64,000 nucleotides of DNA, from positions 1 through 64,000 of IMG/VR virus record IMGVR_UViG_3300045921_000730; one strand, written 5' to 3'. Source of the stretch: a virus. A program made the translations under genes and the position numbers. Below the pieces are notes generated by a model that made no database searches, was not told where the DNA came from, and was given only the letters and a program-made list of their open reading frames with translations. This document shows, one piece after another, positions 24,815-33,316 of the stretch; position 1 is the stretch's first letter; each line of letters opens with the position of its first letter.

Positions 24815-25390
24815 TCAAATGAAAGTTTGCTTCCCTGCTGGTTTACTTGTTGCCATACCATCGAGTGTAGTTGCTTGTTCTAGAGTTTTGGCTAATTCTG
24901 TATAATGCGTGCCCTGTTGGTGATTCCATCCGCCTTGATATACGTGTGCATTCTGAGCCTCAAAAAATGCAATTTGTCCGATTCGTGTTCCTCGTTCAAT
25001 TGCTGTTTGACCACCAAACGTGTAAATTGTACATCCGACGTGTCCTTTGAAACCAGTATCATATAGGCCTGATGTAATGAATATCCCATTTCTGGTGAAT
25101 GTTGAGCGTGTAAATAAGATTGCACACATACCTTCAGGTACTTCAACATACATGTCTGACATTACATCATAAACACTCATGGCGTCCAAACGCCATATGT
25201 TGTTAATACATGGAATATCATAAATCTCACGCATTTGTTTGGTTGTTTCGCCAACATATGCCGGCTCAAGCTTAACGCGTTTCATGACATCTGCCGTAAA
25301 ATCAATTGCGTTTGGTTGTATTTGTTTTTCGGGATTATGAATTCCAGTAATCCATTTATTTTCGATCACAACCTTTGGATTAATAAACAT
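24815..25390 (-). CDS. dCTP deaminase/dUTPase-like protein
   Basis: 191 aa trimeric dUTPase-fold. ILFTRSTFTRNGIFITSG and YDTGFKGHVGC correspond to the RSS..R.G and GF.G conserved segments of Dcd; QIAFFEAQN follows. Produces or clears dUTP, feeding thymidylate synthase. The exact reaction (deaminase or dUTPase) is not resolved. Confidence 0.75.
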   Translation of the reverse strand: MFINPKVVIENKWITGIHNPEKQIQPNAIDFTADVMKRVKLEPAYVGETTKQMREIYDIPCINNIWRLDAMSVYDVMSDMYVEVPEGMCAILFTRSTFTRNGIFITSGLYDTGFKGHVGCTIYTFGGQTAIERGTRIGQIAFFEAQNAHVYQGGWNHQQGTHYTELAKTLEQATTLDGMATSKPAGKQTFI

Positions 25391-25392
25391 TA

Positions 25393-26217
25393 TTATTCTC
25401 CTTCAAATATTTTTAGTGTCATCATAACGTTATGATGAATTCTTTTTTGTGTTGCTTCATCGCTCACGTACGGATAATCAAATTGAACGTGCGCTTTTGG
25501 TTTTGAAACATATAAAAAGCTATCAGCGTTGTATGTATATTCGTGACCAAGAATAGCCATCCAAACTGGATTTGAACTATCGCAACTGTTTAGCGTTTTC
25601 ATTTTTAACAATGGTGGAATTTCTAGTCCGGGCCCGGCATTCAATCCAAGATAATGATGATATTTGTTGAAGTTGAAAATGCCTCTGTCAATTAAGATTT
25701 GCGTCATCACAACACGAGCATATGCAGCCGGAATATGTGGAAGCGCATTGGGAATGCCTAATATGGACATACCAATCATGTCTACGAGATGTGTTCCAGC
25801 AGCCCACCGATATGCTTTGATCCAATCTTCCATGTCACCTTTTTTGCTTTGAGGAACAAACATTGTACGGAATCCATTGTTGTGAATTAGATCAGCCCAC
25901 TCATGTGCTGCATCAATTGTTTTTTGTGAATGTTCAAACGGATAGTCAGGAAGCACAATACAGGAAGCTTCAATTTTATTTGCCAAATCAATTAGTTTTT
26001 CAGGCGCATACGAACGGCCAAGTTCAAAAGCACCATTATCACAAATAATAAAATCTCCTCTTTTACTCATTTTCAAATAGAAGTTTGCATAAACTGGATC
26101 TTTATCAATTAAATGTGCTAAAGCTAAATGAGTACGAGATTGAGAAGCATAATTTTCAAGATATGCTGTTGGTGCAATAATGCAAAAAGATGGTTTAGAT
26201 GGTAGTGTTTTAAACAT
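25393..26217 (-). CDS. tRNA-guanine-transglycosylase-like/DpdA-like protein
   Basis: 274 aa TIM-barrel pattern: FIICDNGAFELGRS, CIVLPDYPFEHSQKT, MFVPQSK, MIGMSILG, LGLNAGPGLEIPPLL and a late aspartate in SCDSSNPVWM. This order matches the TGT superfamily and its phage branch DpdA, which exchanges guanine for 7-deazaguanines in DNA. No FolE, QueC, QueD or QueE is visible here, so precursor supply is unknown. Call by motif recognition. Confidence 0.55.
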   Translation of the reverse strand: MFKTLPSKPSFCIIAPTAYLENYASQSRTHLALAHLIDKDPVYANFYLKMSKRGDFIICDNGAFELGRSYAPEKLIDLANKIEASCIVLPDYPFEHSQKTIDAAHEWADLIHNNGFRTMFVPQSKKGDMEDWIKAYRWAAGTHLVDMIGMSILGIPNALPHIPAAYARVVMTQILIDRGIFNFNKYHHYLGLNAGPGLEIPPLLKMKTLNSCDSSNPVWMAILGHEYTYNADSFLYVSKPKAHVQFDYPYVSDEATQKRIHHNVMMTLKIFEGE

Positions 26218-26249
26218 CTTGTGCTATCTCCCATATTGTAAATAAGTAA

Positions 26250-26516
26250 TCATACAAATGATGCAAAAATCCTTGTACAAAGAATATATGCATTTAGCAA
26301 TGTGTAGGCAACGCCAACAACGAGCCACTCTTTTCTGTTGGAGAGATAACTATCAATTGTCCATACGCCGTTTCCAATAAGAAAGAAAATCCACGGAATG
26401 ACTGATGTGCTTGCCGTTGATGGAAATTGGAGCAAAAATGTTCCTGTAAGGAGGAAAGAAGCACCAATCCACAGAGAAGCGCTAGCAATAATTTTTAGTA
26501 TTGTTTGTTTTAACAT
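26250..26516 (-). CDS. Small multi-pass membrane protein
   Basis: 88 aa with three hydrophobic segments (ASLWIGASFLLTGTFLLQF; VIPWIFFLIGNGVWTI; WLVVGVAYTLLNAYILCT). Has its own sigma70-type promoter at 26541-26569. No family recognised. Confidence 0.55.
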   Translation of the reverse strand: MLKQTILKIIASASLWIGASFLLTGTFLLQFPSTASTSVIPWIFFLIGNGVWTIDSYLSNRKEWLVVGVAYTLLNAYILCTRIFASFV

Positions 26517-26540
26517 AAAATTCTTTCAAAAACAAACAAT

Positions 26541-26569
26541 ATTATGTTAGGTTTTTTTAAAAAAGTCAA
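26541..26569 (-). promoter_or_regulatory. Sigma70-type promoter
   Basis: Minus strand TTGACT (26569-26564), 17-base spacer, CATAAT (26546-26541), 25 bases before the membrane-protein start. Confidence 0.55.
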
Positions 26570-26577
26570 CAATTACT

Positions 26578-27285
26578 TTATGAAAAGTCTTTAATTTTTA
26601 TCGTTTCGATAAGATTACCATCTTTCCAAACGGTTAGTATGGCATGTTCGGATGACTTTTCTTTGATGTGAACGACACCGCCGTGCCGTCTTGCTTTATT
26701 AACAATTTTTTCAACCAAATCGTCGATTGTTGTATCAACAACTTCTGTTGTTCCAGCACCAGGGATTTCAACGAAAATCCTTTTGTGTGTTGAAGCCTCA
26801 GTAATTGTATATGTTATTCTCCAGGGCCCGTCCAGTCCGCGAGCATCAGCAAGTTCTTTTACTGAATATTGAATCAATTCTTCATATTGTTTCCATGCTT
26901 TTTTGTTTTCAGGAGTTGGAACTTTAACGCCTGCCACTTCATATGCTTTATTTAATAAGTGTAAAGCATTTTTCCAGTTTTGTTCTAGGTCTTTAGCACC
27001 TTTACGAATATTTTTTCTAATTTCATGAACAACCAAACCGGGTAATTCATCTAGTTCTTCCGTTATTATATTTTCGATTGTTTTTTGTATTAAAGTTCTG
27101 TATCCGTAAACTTTTTCGCTATTTGTATCTTTAATAATTACTTTTTCAGGACGAAGTTTGGTTTTGGATCCAACGTCACGTTGTTTTGGATCTAATGTGT
27201 TGTGAAACTTCATTGGACGAGCAGTCTTGTCAAATTCGTTTTGTCTGGCTGGTCCTTTTAGTTTTATTTTCTTTCCAGTGTCCAT
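26578..27285 (-). CDS. Hypothetical phage protein
   Basis: 235 aa, basic N-terminus (MDTGKKIKLKGPARQNEF), a helical middle and a beta-rich C-terminus with a histidine-containing turn (RRHGGVVHIKEKSS). Overlaps the upstream gene by 22 bases. Not recognised; possibly structural. Confidence 0.45.
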   Translation of the reverse strand: MDTGKKIKLKGPARQNEFDKTARPMKFHNTLDPKQRDVGSKTKLRPEKVIIKDTNSEKVYGYRTLIQKTIENIITEELDELPGLVVHEIRKNIRKGAKDLEQNWKNALHLLNKAYEVAGVKVPTPENKKAWKQYEELIQYSVKELADARGLDGPWRITYTITEASTHKRIFVEIPGAGTTEVVDTTIDDLVEKIVNKARRHGGVVHIKEKSSEHAILTVWKDGNLIETIKIKDFS

Positions 27286-27620
27286 TCGTATCCTTGACCC
27301 ACATATTTCGATTTAACTACTTTCCATCCTGCTTTTTCCATTTGTTTTACAACTTCACGCATTTTTGAGCGTTCGTTAATGTCTTTTGCGTATATTTTTG
27401 TTCTTGATACAACTGAAGATATGTTTCGTTTAATAGCATCGTAAGCACTATATGCAAGAACTCCCGTTAAAAACGAATGAGCACTAGCAAATCTTATTAA
27501 TCCTTTGCCTATATTTGAAATAATACCTTCGTTGAGTTGTTCGAACTTTATTGTATCGTCTTCTATAACAAGCGATGTTAATTTTCCGTCAAACGACCCT
27601 TCCCAAATTTTTTGTTTCAT
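27264..27620 (-). CDS. Hypothetical protein, capsid-targeting-like N-terminus
   Basis: 118 aa. MKQKIWEGSFDG begins with a short I-x-E segment, then a hydrophobic stretch (FASAHSFLTGVLAYSAY) and a basic C-terminus (MEKAGWKVVKSKYVGQGYEW). Possibly an internal virion protein; function unknown. Confidence 0.4.
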   Translation of the reverse strand: MKQKIWEGSFDGKLTSLVIEDDTIKFEQLNEGIISNIGKGLIRFASAHSFLTGVLAYSAYDAIKRNISSVVSRTKIYAKDINERSKMREVVKQMEKAGWKVVKSKYVGQGYEWTLERK

Positions 27621-27654
27621 TTGCTATATAATAATTAAAAAGTGTATTATATAT

Positions 27655-28023
27655 TTATTTTGAATCGTTCGTAATAGTTTCTACGCGTTGTTTATTCGCA
27701 AAATAAATTTCGTCAACTTCTTTTTGTAAATTTTGCGTATTAACGTTTGCTTTCTTGTATTGGTCTAATATTGATTCATAAATTGAAATTAGACTTAATA
27801 ATTGTTCAATATCGGCATGCCAATACAACACAACTTTACCAGGATCATTAACATCGCCGTCGGTCAGTTTTGATATATATAAATCTGGTTTTTTTACTTC
27901 CGGTGGCGGAGGGCTAACATAAACCGGTCTATCAACATAAACAATTTCTGGTTTAACAATGTATTTTGTAGTCGGTTGACATGCAACCAAAAAAAGACAT
28001 AACGAAAGTAATATTTTTTTCAT
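27655..28023 (-). CDS. o-spanin-like outer-membrane lipoprotein
   Basis: 122 aa with a lipoprotein signal peptide, lipobox LVAC (MKKILLSLCLFLVAC), a Pro/Val-rich stretch (VYVDRPVYVSPPPPEVKKP) and a helical C-terminus. Its ATG overlaps the stop of the membrane/coiled-coil gene upstream as ATGA. This order and topology is that of an i-spanin/o-spanin pair, which fuses inner and outer membranes at lysis. Confidence 0.7.
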   Translation of the reverse strand: MKKILLSLCLFLVACQPTTKYIVKPEIVYVDRPVYVSPPPPEVKKPDLYISKLTDGDVNDPGKVVLYWHADIEQLLSLISIYESILDQYKKANVNTQNLQKEVDEIYFANKQRVETITNDSK

Positions 28024-28454
28024 TTTGGACTTTCTTTGTTAATTTGTTTACCAATACTAACCAAATATTGAATTGCTTGCTCACACGTTTGAGGTTTATT
28101 TGGATTTTCGAGAATTTGTTTAATTCGAAGAGCAGAAGTTGCCTGTGATGCAGCAATTCTTGTTTTTAAAGATTCAAATTGTCTTAGTTGTTGTTGCGAA
28201 GCCTCAGACCATTTAGAAATTGCTTGATTAAATTTTTGAATTTCTTGTTGGAAGATTTCATTTGCTTCTTGGCATCCTTCCAGCTGCCCTTGTAAGGTTG
28301 ATATTTCAACTTTTAGATTTATATTGATTTCTTCAAGTTTTTTAATTTCGTTTTTTAAACCAATATAATGAAAAATAAAGAAAACAATCCCCAACAAAGC
28401 AATAATATGGATCCAATATTTTCTTAAAATTGTTAAAAGAAATTTAGTAAACAT
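28020..28454 (-). CDS. i-spanin-like membrane protein
   Basis: 144 aa: short cytoplasmic N-terminus, one transmembrane segment (WIHIIALLGIVFFIFHYIGL), then a long periplasmic coiled coil (EIKKLEEININLKVEISTLQG...) with two cysteines. Overlaps the o-spanin-like gene by four bases. The endolysin is elsewhere (54852-55421), unusual but known in large phages. Confidence 0.7.
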   Translation of the reverse strand: MFTKFLLTILRKYWIHIIALLGIVFFIFHYIGLKNEIKKLEEININLKVEISTLQGQLEGCQEANEIFQQEIQKFNQAISKWSEASQQQLRQFESLKTRIAASQATSALRIKQILENPNKPQTCEQAIQYLVSIGKQINKESPK

Positions 28455-28459
28455 AATAA

Positions 28460-28645
28460 TTATTCTGTATTTTTATTTTTAACAGCATTTGATAAAATTT
28501 TAATATTATAATCGTGAATATTCACAGAAGACTTTAATCTTTTGTTTTCGTGTTCAACAATATTTATTCTTTTTTTTAAAATCAAAATTGTATCCGACAA
28601 TTTCTTTAATTCTTCTTTAATTGTTTTTAAGTTTTTATCATCCAT
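28460..28645 (-). CDS. Small coiled-coil protein
   Basis: 61 aa, almost entirely heptad-like (IKEELKKLSDTILILKKRIN). Five bases upstream of the i-spanin gene, so likely in the lysis operon. A TATAAATA at 28721-28714 (minus) could drive this set. Confidence 0.5.
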   Translation of the reverse strand: MDDKNLKTIKEELKKLSDTILILKKRINIVEHENKRLKSSVNIHDYNIKILSNAVKNKNTE

Positions 28646-28713
28646 GAAATAAATTTCCTTTACAAACTATGACAGAACTTTTTTGTCTGAAAAAGAATAA
28701 ATAGTTTATTGAG

Positions 28714-28721
28714 TATTTATA
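28714..28721 (-). promoter_or_regulatory. Late-promoter-like TATAAATA before the spanin operon
   Basis: Exact minus-strand late motif 69 bases upstream of the coiled-coil gene; late timing would suit lysis genes. Confidence 0.45.
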
Positions 28722-28726
28722 GTTAT

Positions 28727-29017
28727 TTATTTTCTTTTTCTTTTTCTTTCTTTTGTATCCTTGTGATGGTCAAAATAGTTTATTGGTTTTTTTGAGACCC
28801 ATCTTATAAACTTTTGCATTTCTTCGTGTTCAATTAATCGTTCAATTGTATTGTAATAGTTGTATAATTCTTTTTCGCTGAACGTTGAGTGAATTTTTTC
28901 GTGGCAGATCCTATGAACTTTAATTGTTTCTTTACCTTTAAAGGTTTTTGGAATCAAATGGTGTTCATCGATCCACTCGGTACCGAGTTCACGATTACAA
29001 ATTGGACACGTTAACAA
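28727..29017 (-). CDS. Small HNH-type protein
   Basis: 96 aa. LTCPICNRELGTE, then DEHHLIPKTFKGKETIKVHRICHEKIHSTF: CxxC plus H-H...C..H, a compact HNH/zinc-binding fold known from bacteria and phages. Very basic tail (HKDTKERKRKRK). Nuclease activity plausible. Confidence 0.7.
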   Translation of the reverse strand: MLTCPICNRELGTEWIDEHHLIPKTFKGKETIKVHRICHEKIHSTFSEKELYNYYNTIERLIEHEEMQKFIRWVSKKPINYFDHHKDTKERKRKRK

Positions 29018-29092
29018 TTTACAACTCCTTCAAGAACGCGTCTAATTACTCCACTTTGGTTTAAAAGTGAATTGCCGGCTCAAGGCAGTAAT

Positions 29093-29569
29093 TCACTCAG
29101 AATCTTTGCATATTACTTCAATCGGAGGAATTTTGATTCCAGCAAACGTATAATCCTTTTTTTGAACAAAACGTGCTTGTAGTGTGTAAGCAACTCGTTC
29201 CAATTCATATTTTTCTTTGCAAGTTTCTTTTGGAGCGTGGTCGTATTCATCTTGAATATAATGAATTAATTCATGAAAAATAATACTTTGAAGTTTTGCA
29301 TCCGTTTCGATTTTTTCAAACGGAAGATTTTTACTTAAATAAATTGTTTTGTCATTACTGACAAAGCCGCTGTACCAACCTATGATTTTACAATCTTCAA
29401 TTGTACATTGTGCTTTTAATTGAAGTTGTGAGTGTTCAATAACAACAATCTGAGGAGGCAAAATTTCGGGATAATTTTCATGCGAAATCTCTGGATGTTG
29501 GTATTGCATATAACTTTGTAAGCCGACTGTAATTAAAAATTTTACTAAACTTGCTGAAAGCGTTTCCAT
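29093..29569 (-). CDS. Putative zinc metalloprotease-like protein
   Basis: 158 aa with SIIFHELIHYIQDEY (HExxH with a downstream glutamate ELERVAY). Similar short bacterial and phage proteins carry this gluzincin-like core (DUF6647-type). A weak N-terminal hydrophobic segment is present; two cysteine pairs suggest export. Substrate unknown. Confidence 0.55.
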   Translation of the reverse strand: METLSASLVKFLITVGLQSYMQYQHPEISHENYPEILPPQIVVIEHSQLQLKAQCTIEDCKIIGWYSGFVSNDKTIYLSKNLPFEKIETDAKLQSIIFHELIHYIQDEYDHAPKETCKEKYELERVAYTLQARFVQKKDYTFAGIKIPPIEVICKDSE

Positions 29570-29586
29570 AATTTTTCTCCGCTGAA

Positions 29587-29889
29587 TTAAAACTTGAAAT
29601 GATATTTAATTTCTTCAATACATTGATTAACACCATTAATCCATCTGTCTTGTGCTTCGGACACTTGGTTTGAACCGACCGATTCACAACAACCGATACA
29701 CTCTTTAACAATTAAATGTTTCAATTCTTCCATCTTTTGCATTTGACGAATTTGTTCGTCTTGTCGAACAAGATCAGCAAAGCGGAGTATTTTTCGCATT
29801 TCGTCTGCAAATTTATATTCGAGCATCTGAAAGTTTTCGTGAATAATTCCAGATTCTTTTGCTAGGTCAATTAGTTTTGAAAAATCCAT
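29587..29889 (-). CDS. Hypothetical helical protein
   Basis: 100 aa, helical, with CIGCCESVG in the middle. No family recognised. The family A mini-element at 29954 lies 65 bases upstream of its start. Confidence 0.45.
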   Translation of the reverse strand: MDFSKLIDLAKESGIIHENFQMLEYKFADEMRKILRFADLVRQDEQIRQMQKMEELKHLIVKECIGCCESVGSNQVSEAQDRWINGVNQCIEEIKYHFKF

Positions 29890-29953
29890 TTAATATACCT
29901 TTTATCGACTGCTGAACCTCTAAACAACAAGCAGTTTCCTTAATGTGAATATT

Positions 29954-30163
29954 ATGAACTACCGCGTAGCTAAAGACAACGCGGTTTCTGAACTCATCGA
30001 CCCAGCTAACATCACCGGCGCCTCCTTCGGTTTTTGTTTAGAGTCCGACTGCGTTCCACAACCAGACATTTTATTTATGACTACAAATTAATTAGATATC
30101 AATAGGCCAATTCATCCACGCGACTGAAGATCACGTGGTTTTCTCAGCCTTAAGTTTGATAAA
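29954..30163 (-). mobile_element. Mini-element family A, copy 1
   Basis: 210-bp unit in minus orientation: left-end hairpin CCACGTGA/TCGCGTGG preceded by TTTAT, late-promoter-like CATAAATA, a 36-codon frame ending ALSLATR-stop like the TnpB at 40818, and the right-end hairpin ACCGCG/CGCGGT closed by tagttcat. No nuclease gene. The 20 bases beyond the right end would be the guide if it makes an omega-RNA. Confidence 0.8.
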
Positions 30164-30186
30164 TGTACGCATGTGATTAACATTTT

Positions 30187-31350
30187 TTAATTATACTCTG
30201 TACCACCCTTACGAAGAAGATAATCTTCATTTACACTTTTGAGAATTACACGACCAAGCTCGATGTGTGTTCTTTCTTTGACAGGTTTTACAACAACCCC
30301 TTCTCGGACGTGAAGATTTTTTCCAGAAATTGTTTCTTTGCCAGATGTATATTGAAGCATAACTTCTCTCGAGAAAGGTCCGCGATAAATTAACGGAACA
30401 CTATTGATTCCCATTGCCATACATGCTTGAACCATATCATCATAATCATAATATAATTGTTTACCGCGATATCCAACAACCATATCAAAAGCACGAAAAT
30501 CCCTCTTATCAACATTGTAAGATAGATCTTGAACTCCTTTGCCAATCACTTCACCAAGAATAAACGTTGGAGAATCAATAACACCGCCGTCGTTTTTGAT
30601 CATGTTTACAAAACTTTCAAGCTTTTCAAATATTTGAAGTTCGGTAAGTGTCTTGATATAAACGTTGTCTTGATTTTTTATGTTGTCCTTAAAGCAAAGA
30701 CCTTTACTACCGAGTCCTTTACTAAACACAACAAACTTAGTACGAATATGGTTCTCGTTCCAATCTTTGTTTGGAAGGATTCCAATTGCACAAAAAGTTC
30801 CGTGTAGTTTTTCCGTCATTACGACTTCTTCGCCAAGCCGAAGAACGTCAGGAAAGTTTTTAAAATTTTCAATATCATAAGCAATCGTAAGATCTCTACC
30901 AGCATTGTATACTTCACCTGCAAACGTTGCTGGAATCGGAGGTTCCCATTTTACAATACCAAGAACTTCTGCAATGTCGTCTCCTTCCTTTACAGGAATT
31001 TCGCTCCCATCCTCAAGCATTAGATAAAAGTTCATAGATGAGGTGTGTTTTAATGAAAAAATTAACCCTTCACTTAATACCCCGCGAAGACGGATTTCTT
31101 TAACTCTGTTTCCAGTTTTACTAGCAAGTTTGCCTTTGTGGTTCTCGTAATCCCACAGGTTCAACTGTTTTAAAATCCATTCCGGAACAATTGAATTTGG
31201 AGGAATAAAGACAGCAAGATCACCTGCTTTATATTCACCCTTCTTTACGATGGAACGATAATCACCAATCACAGCTAGCTCAATAGCATCAGCATTAGCA
31301 ATTGGTTCAATGTCGCGAATCTTGCATACTTTTACAGAAAAAGTACTCAT
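30187..31350 (-). CDS. RNA ligase (DRB0094/Rnl5-like)
   Basis: 387 aa. N-terminal OB-like domain (SVKVCKIRDIEPIANADAIEL, YKAGDLAVFIPPNSIVP) followed by an adenylation domain with motif I EEVVMTEKLHGTFCAIG, a motif III-like FRAFDMVV and motif V EGVVVKPVKE. This layout matches the Deinococcus-type RNA ligase group found in many jumbo phages. Seals RNA nicks, perhaps repairing tRNAs cut by host defence. Confidence 0.85.
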   Translation of the reverse strand: MSTFSVKVCKIRDIEPIANADAIELAVIGDYRSIVKKGEYKAGDLAVFIPPNSIVPEWILKQLNLWDYENHKGKLASKTGNRVKEIRLRGVLSEGLIFSLKHTSSMNFYLMLEDGSEIPVKEGDDIAEVLGIVKWEPPIPATFAGEVYNAGRDLTIAYDIENFKNFPDVLRLGEEVVMTEKLHGTFCAIGILPNKDWNENHIRTKFVVFSKGLGSKGLCFKDNIKNQDNVYIKTLTELQIFEKLESFVNMIKNDGGVIDSPTFILGEVIGKGVQDLSYNVDKRDFRAFDMVVGYRGKQLYYDYDDMVQACMAMGINSVPLIYRGPFSREVMLQYTSGKETISGKNLHVREGVVVKPVKERTHIELGRVILKSVNEDYLLRKGGTEYN

Positions 31351-31438
31351 TTATTCACCCCGCTGTGTTGTGTGTATTTGCGATATCTATTAATTAGATC
31401 AATGTCATTATACTTTAAGTATACAAAAAGATCAATAA

Positions 31439-31900
31439 TTAAATTTTATCGCCATAAATCAAACACATGTCCCACATTGGCGTTCGAGGATTCAACGTTT
31501 GTTTTTCGTTGTTTACTCTATGAGGTTCCCATGCATAGTTTGAACTATCAATTGTCCATCTTTGGATTGACATTGCAAATTTGTTCTTGCAATCAATGCG
31601 CCAAAGTTGAGCAAATATTTTACCTGTTCCTTTAATTGGAACAGCAACATAAGGATCTTCGCGAATCCAAACTGAAATTTTCCCGTTTTCAATTTTTAAA
31701 GTTGATTTTTCATATGAAAATTTGTTACTGAATTGGTCTGCTTTAATGAAAACCCATTCGTTATTTCCAAATGAAGGGGGTTCCATTAACAAATCGTCGT
31801 CTGTTTCAGCACCAAATGCAGCATAGCAACCAAAGATTAAAGCAACTATAATGCACACTAAAATAAATTCTTTCCATTGACGTTTGGCATAGTAATCCAT
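31439..31900 (-). CDS. Membrane-anchored or secreted protein, adhesin-E-like paralogue
   Basis: 153 aa. N-terminal hydrophobic segment (FILVCIIVALIFGCYAAFGA) as signal anchor or uncleaved signal; then beta-rich NNEWVFIKADQFSNKFSY, AQLWRIDCKNKFAM and a final cysteine. Same order as the proteins at 10574 and 22090. Confidence 0.45.
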   Translation of the reverse strand: MDYYAKRQWKEFILVCIIVALIFGCYAAFGAETDDDLLMEPPSFGNNEWVFIKADQFSNKFSYEKSTLKIENGKISVWIREDPYVAVPIKGTGKIFAQLWRIDCKNKFAMSIQRWTIDSSNYAWEPHRVNNEKQTLNPRTPMWDMCLIYGDKI

Positions 31901-31928
31901 TTTTTAGTTCCTTTTCATTATCTGTTAT

Positions 31929-32147
31929 TTAATTCATCCGTTGTTCTTTAATGCAACGCGGATATTTTGCATTAATATGTTTTTTTACGGCTTGCATTGC
32001 TTCCTTACATTGTGCTTCTGTGTCGTATTCAATCATCAAAGTAATGTTTGTTGGTGGCGAAGCAGAAAGTGATTGATTTGGCGAAACGTGAATAAGACCA
32101 TAATAATTTGTATTTAAAATAAAACTAAGAATCCAAATTTCTTTCAC
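31929..32147 (-). CDS. Small hypothetical protein
   Basis: 72 aa: a beta-type N-terminus and a helix with two cysteines (EAQCKEAMQAVKKH...YPRCIK). Resembles short phage proteins that handle thiol residues; no family assigned. Confidence 0.4.
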   Translation of the reverse strand: MKEIWILSFILNTNYYGLIHVSPNQSLSASPPTNITLMIEYDTEAQCKEAMQAVKKHINAKYPRCIKEQRMN

Positions 32148-32231
32148 AAAAGATGTCTCCTATTAATTGGAAAAATAAATTATTGCCGAAGTAAAATTCG
32201 GCAATTTTCTGTTAAAATCAAAACAGATATG

Positions 32232-32615
32232 TTAATCATTCTCACGAAAATAATCTTCTAGTCGGAGTAAATGTTTAGATCCTGGAGTTGCATACCACCA
32301 TTCTTTTCCATCAAAAAGATATAAAAACATCCAACTTTTTTTATGAGCAAGCAAGTGATCAAGTTCTTTAAAATTTGTTGGTTTTACAATTTCCCAATCT
32401 TCCTTTTCGTCTCGAAAATAAAAAGTACTTTCTTCAATCAGATCTTCTATTGAAGAAGCATCGCCATATGAAATCAAATTACTAATTTTTTCATATGTGT
32501 TGTAGTGTGCATGCAGAGACTTTCCAACTCCTTCAGGATATCCATCATAATGGCAATAGATGGAGGTATATGTTTGATCTGGATTAATTGTTGCTACAAT
32601 AGCATTAGAAGACAT
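32232..32615 (-). CDS. Conserved hypothetical phage protein
   Basis: Start at the ATG 32615 (MSSNAIVATIN) because it has Shine-Dalgarno aaaggaaaa; an in-frame ATG five codons upstream is worse. Contains SIYCHYDGYPEGVGKSLHAHY, a signature of a widespread phage protein of unknown function (YCHWDGYPE.VG). 127 aa, soluble. Confidence 0.65.
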   Translation of the reverse strand: MSSNAIVATINPDQTYTSIYCHYDGYPEGVGKSLHAHYNTYEKISNLISYGDASSIEDLIEESTFYFRDEKEDWEIVKPTNFKELDHLLAHKKSWMFLYLFDGKEWWYATPGSKHLLRLEDYFREND

Positions 32616-32632
32616 TATTTTTCCTTTCAAAG

Positions 32633-32681
32633 AGTGAACTACGATTCATCTGAATCGCCACTCGTCTAAAGAACATGTGGC
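32633..32681 (-). repeat. Right-end scar
   Basis: On the minus strand gccacatgttctttagacgagtggc then ...gtagttcac: right-end loop ttctttagac with an extended arm. It sits between the promoter at 32703-32731 and the gene starting at 32615. Confidence 0.45.
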
Positions 32682-32702
32682 TTTTTTTGATGGTATTTGT
32701 AA

Positions 32703-32731
32703 ATAATACACTAACTAACAATCAATGTCAA
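32703..32731 (-). promoter_or_regulatory. Sigma70-type promoter
   Basis: Minus strand TTGACA (32731-32726), 17-base spacer, TATTAT (32708-32703), 88 bases upstream of the 32232-32615 gene. Confidence 0.55.
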
Positions 32732-33249
32732 CAACTAAATCCTTTGCTTAAATCTGTTCCCAGAAGGATTTTGTTTGCAAGAGAACTTCCCACTTTACCC
32801 AAAACAATTAATTGTTCTATGGAGTACATTTTGTGTGTGAAAGCATTTTCAACTACATCTCTTACGTATGAAAACTGTTGATATATCTTAGTATAAACAT
32901 TGGTAGAAGGTTCAATGTCCTTGCCAAGTTCATAAAAAGCATCTTTGCCTATTGAAATAAAGTATGAAGGCGATAAACCAAAGCGTTGTGCTACAAATGG
33001 CGTGAGTGATGAGATAAGTAAACAAGTATCACCCGTGTCTTTAAGGTGTTTATATTTTTCCAGCGTTGTCTCAGATGGAGCATATTTCATTTCAATTACC
33101 GATTTGTTGTATCCAAGAGATGGATCATCAAACTTATCTGCCGTAAGACGAACTACATAACTCTCAACATCTTCATCAAGAGGATGATTAATTTCTTGCT
33201 CGCTTTCTGTAATTAATTTATAACATGCTTGAAAGTAGTATCTGTTCAT
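32728..33249 (-). CDS. Hypothetical protein
   Basis: 173 aa. MNRYYFQACYKLITE has an I-T-E at position 15, compatible with the capsid-targeting pattern. Body mixed alpha/beta (CLLISSLTPFVAQRFGLSPSYF). No family recognised. Confidence 0.4.
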   Translation of the reverse strand: MNRYYFQACYKLITESEQEINHPLDEDVESYVVRLTADKFDDPSLGYNKSVIEMKYAPSETTLEKYKHLKDTGDTCLLISSLTPFVAQRFGLSPSYFISIGKDAFYELGKDIEPSTNVYTKIYQQFSYVRDVVENAFTHKMYSIEQLIVLGKVGSSLANKILLGTDLSKGFSC

Positions 33250-33316
33250 TGCATTTACACCTAATAATTCAAGAAAACTTAGTATTATTTATTGTGTTAA
33301 CCCAAGAAGCCAGCAT

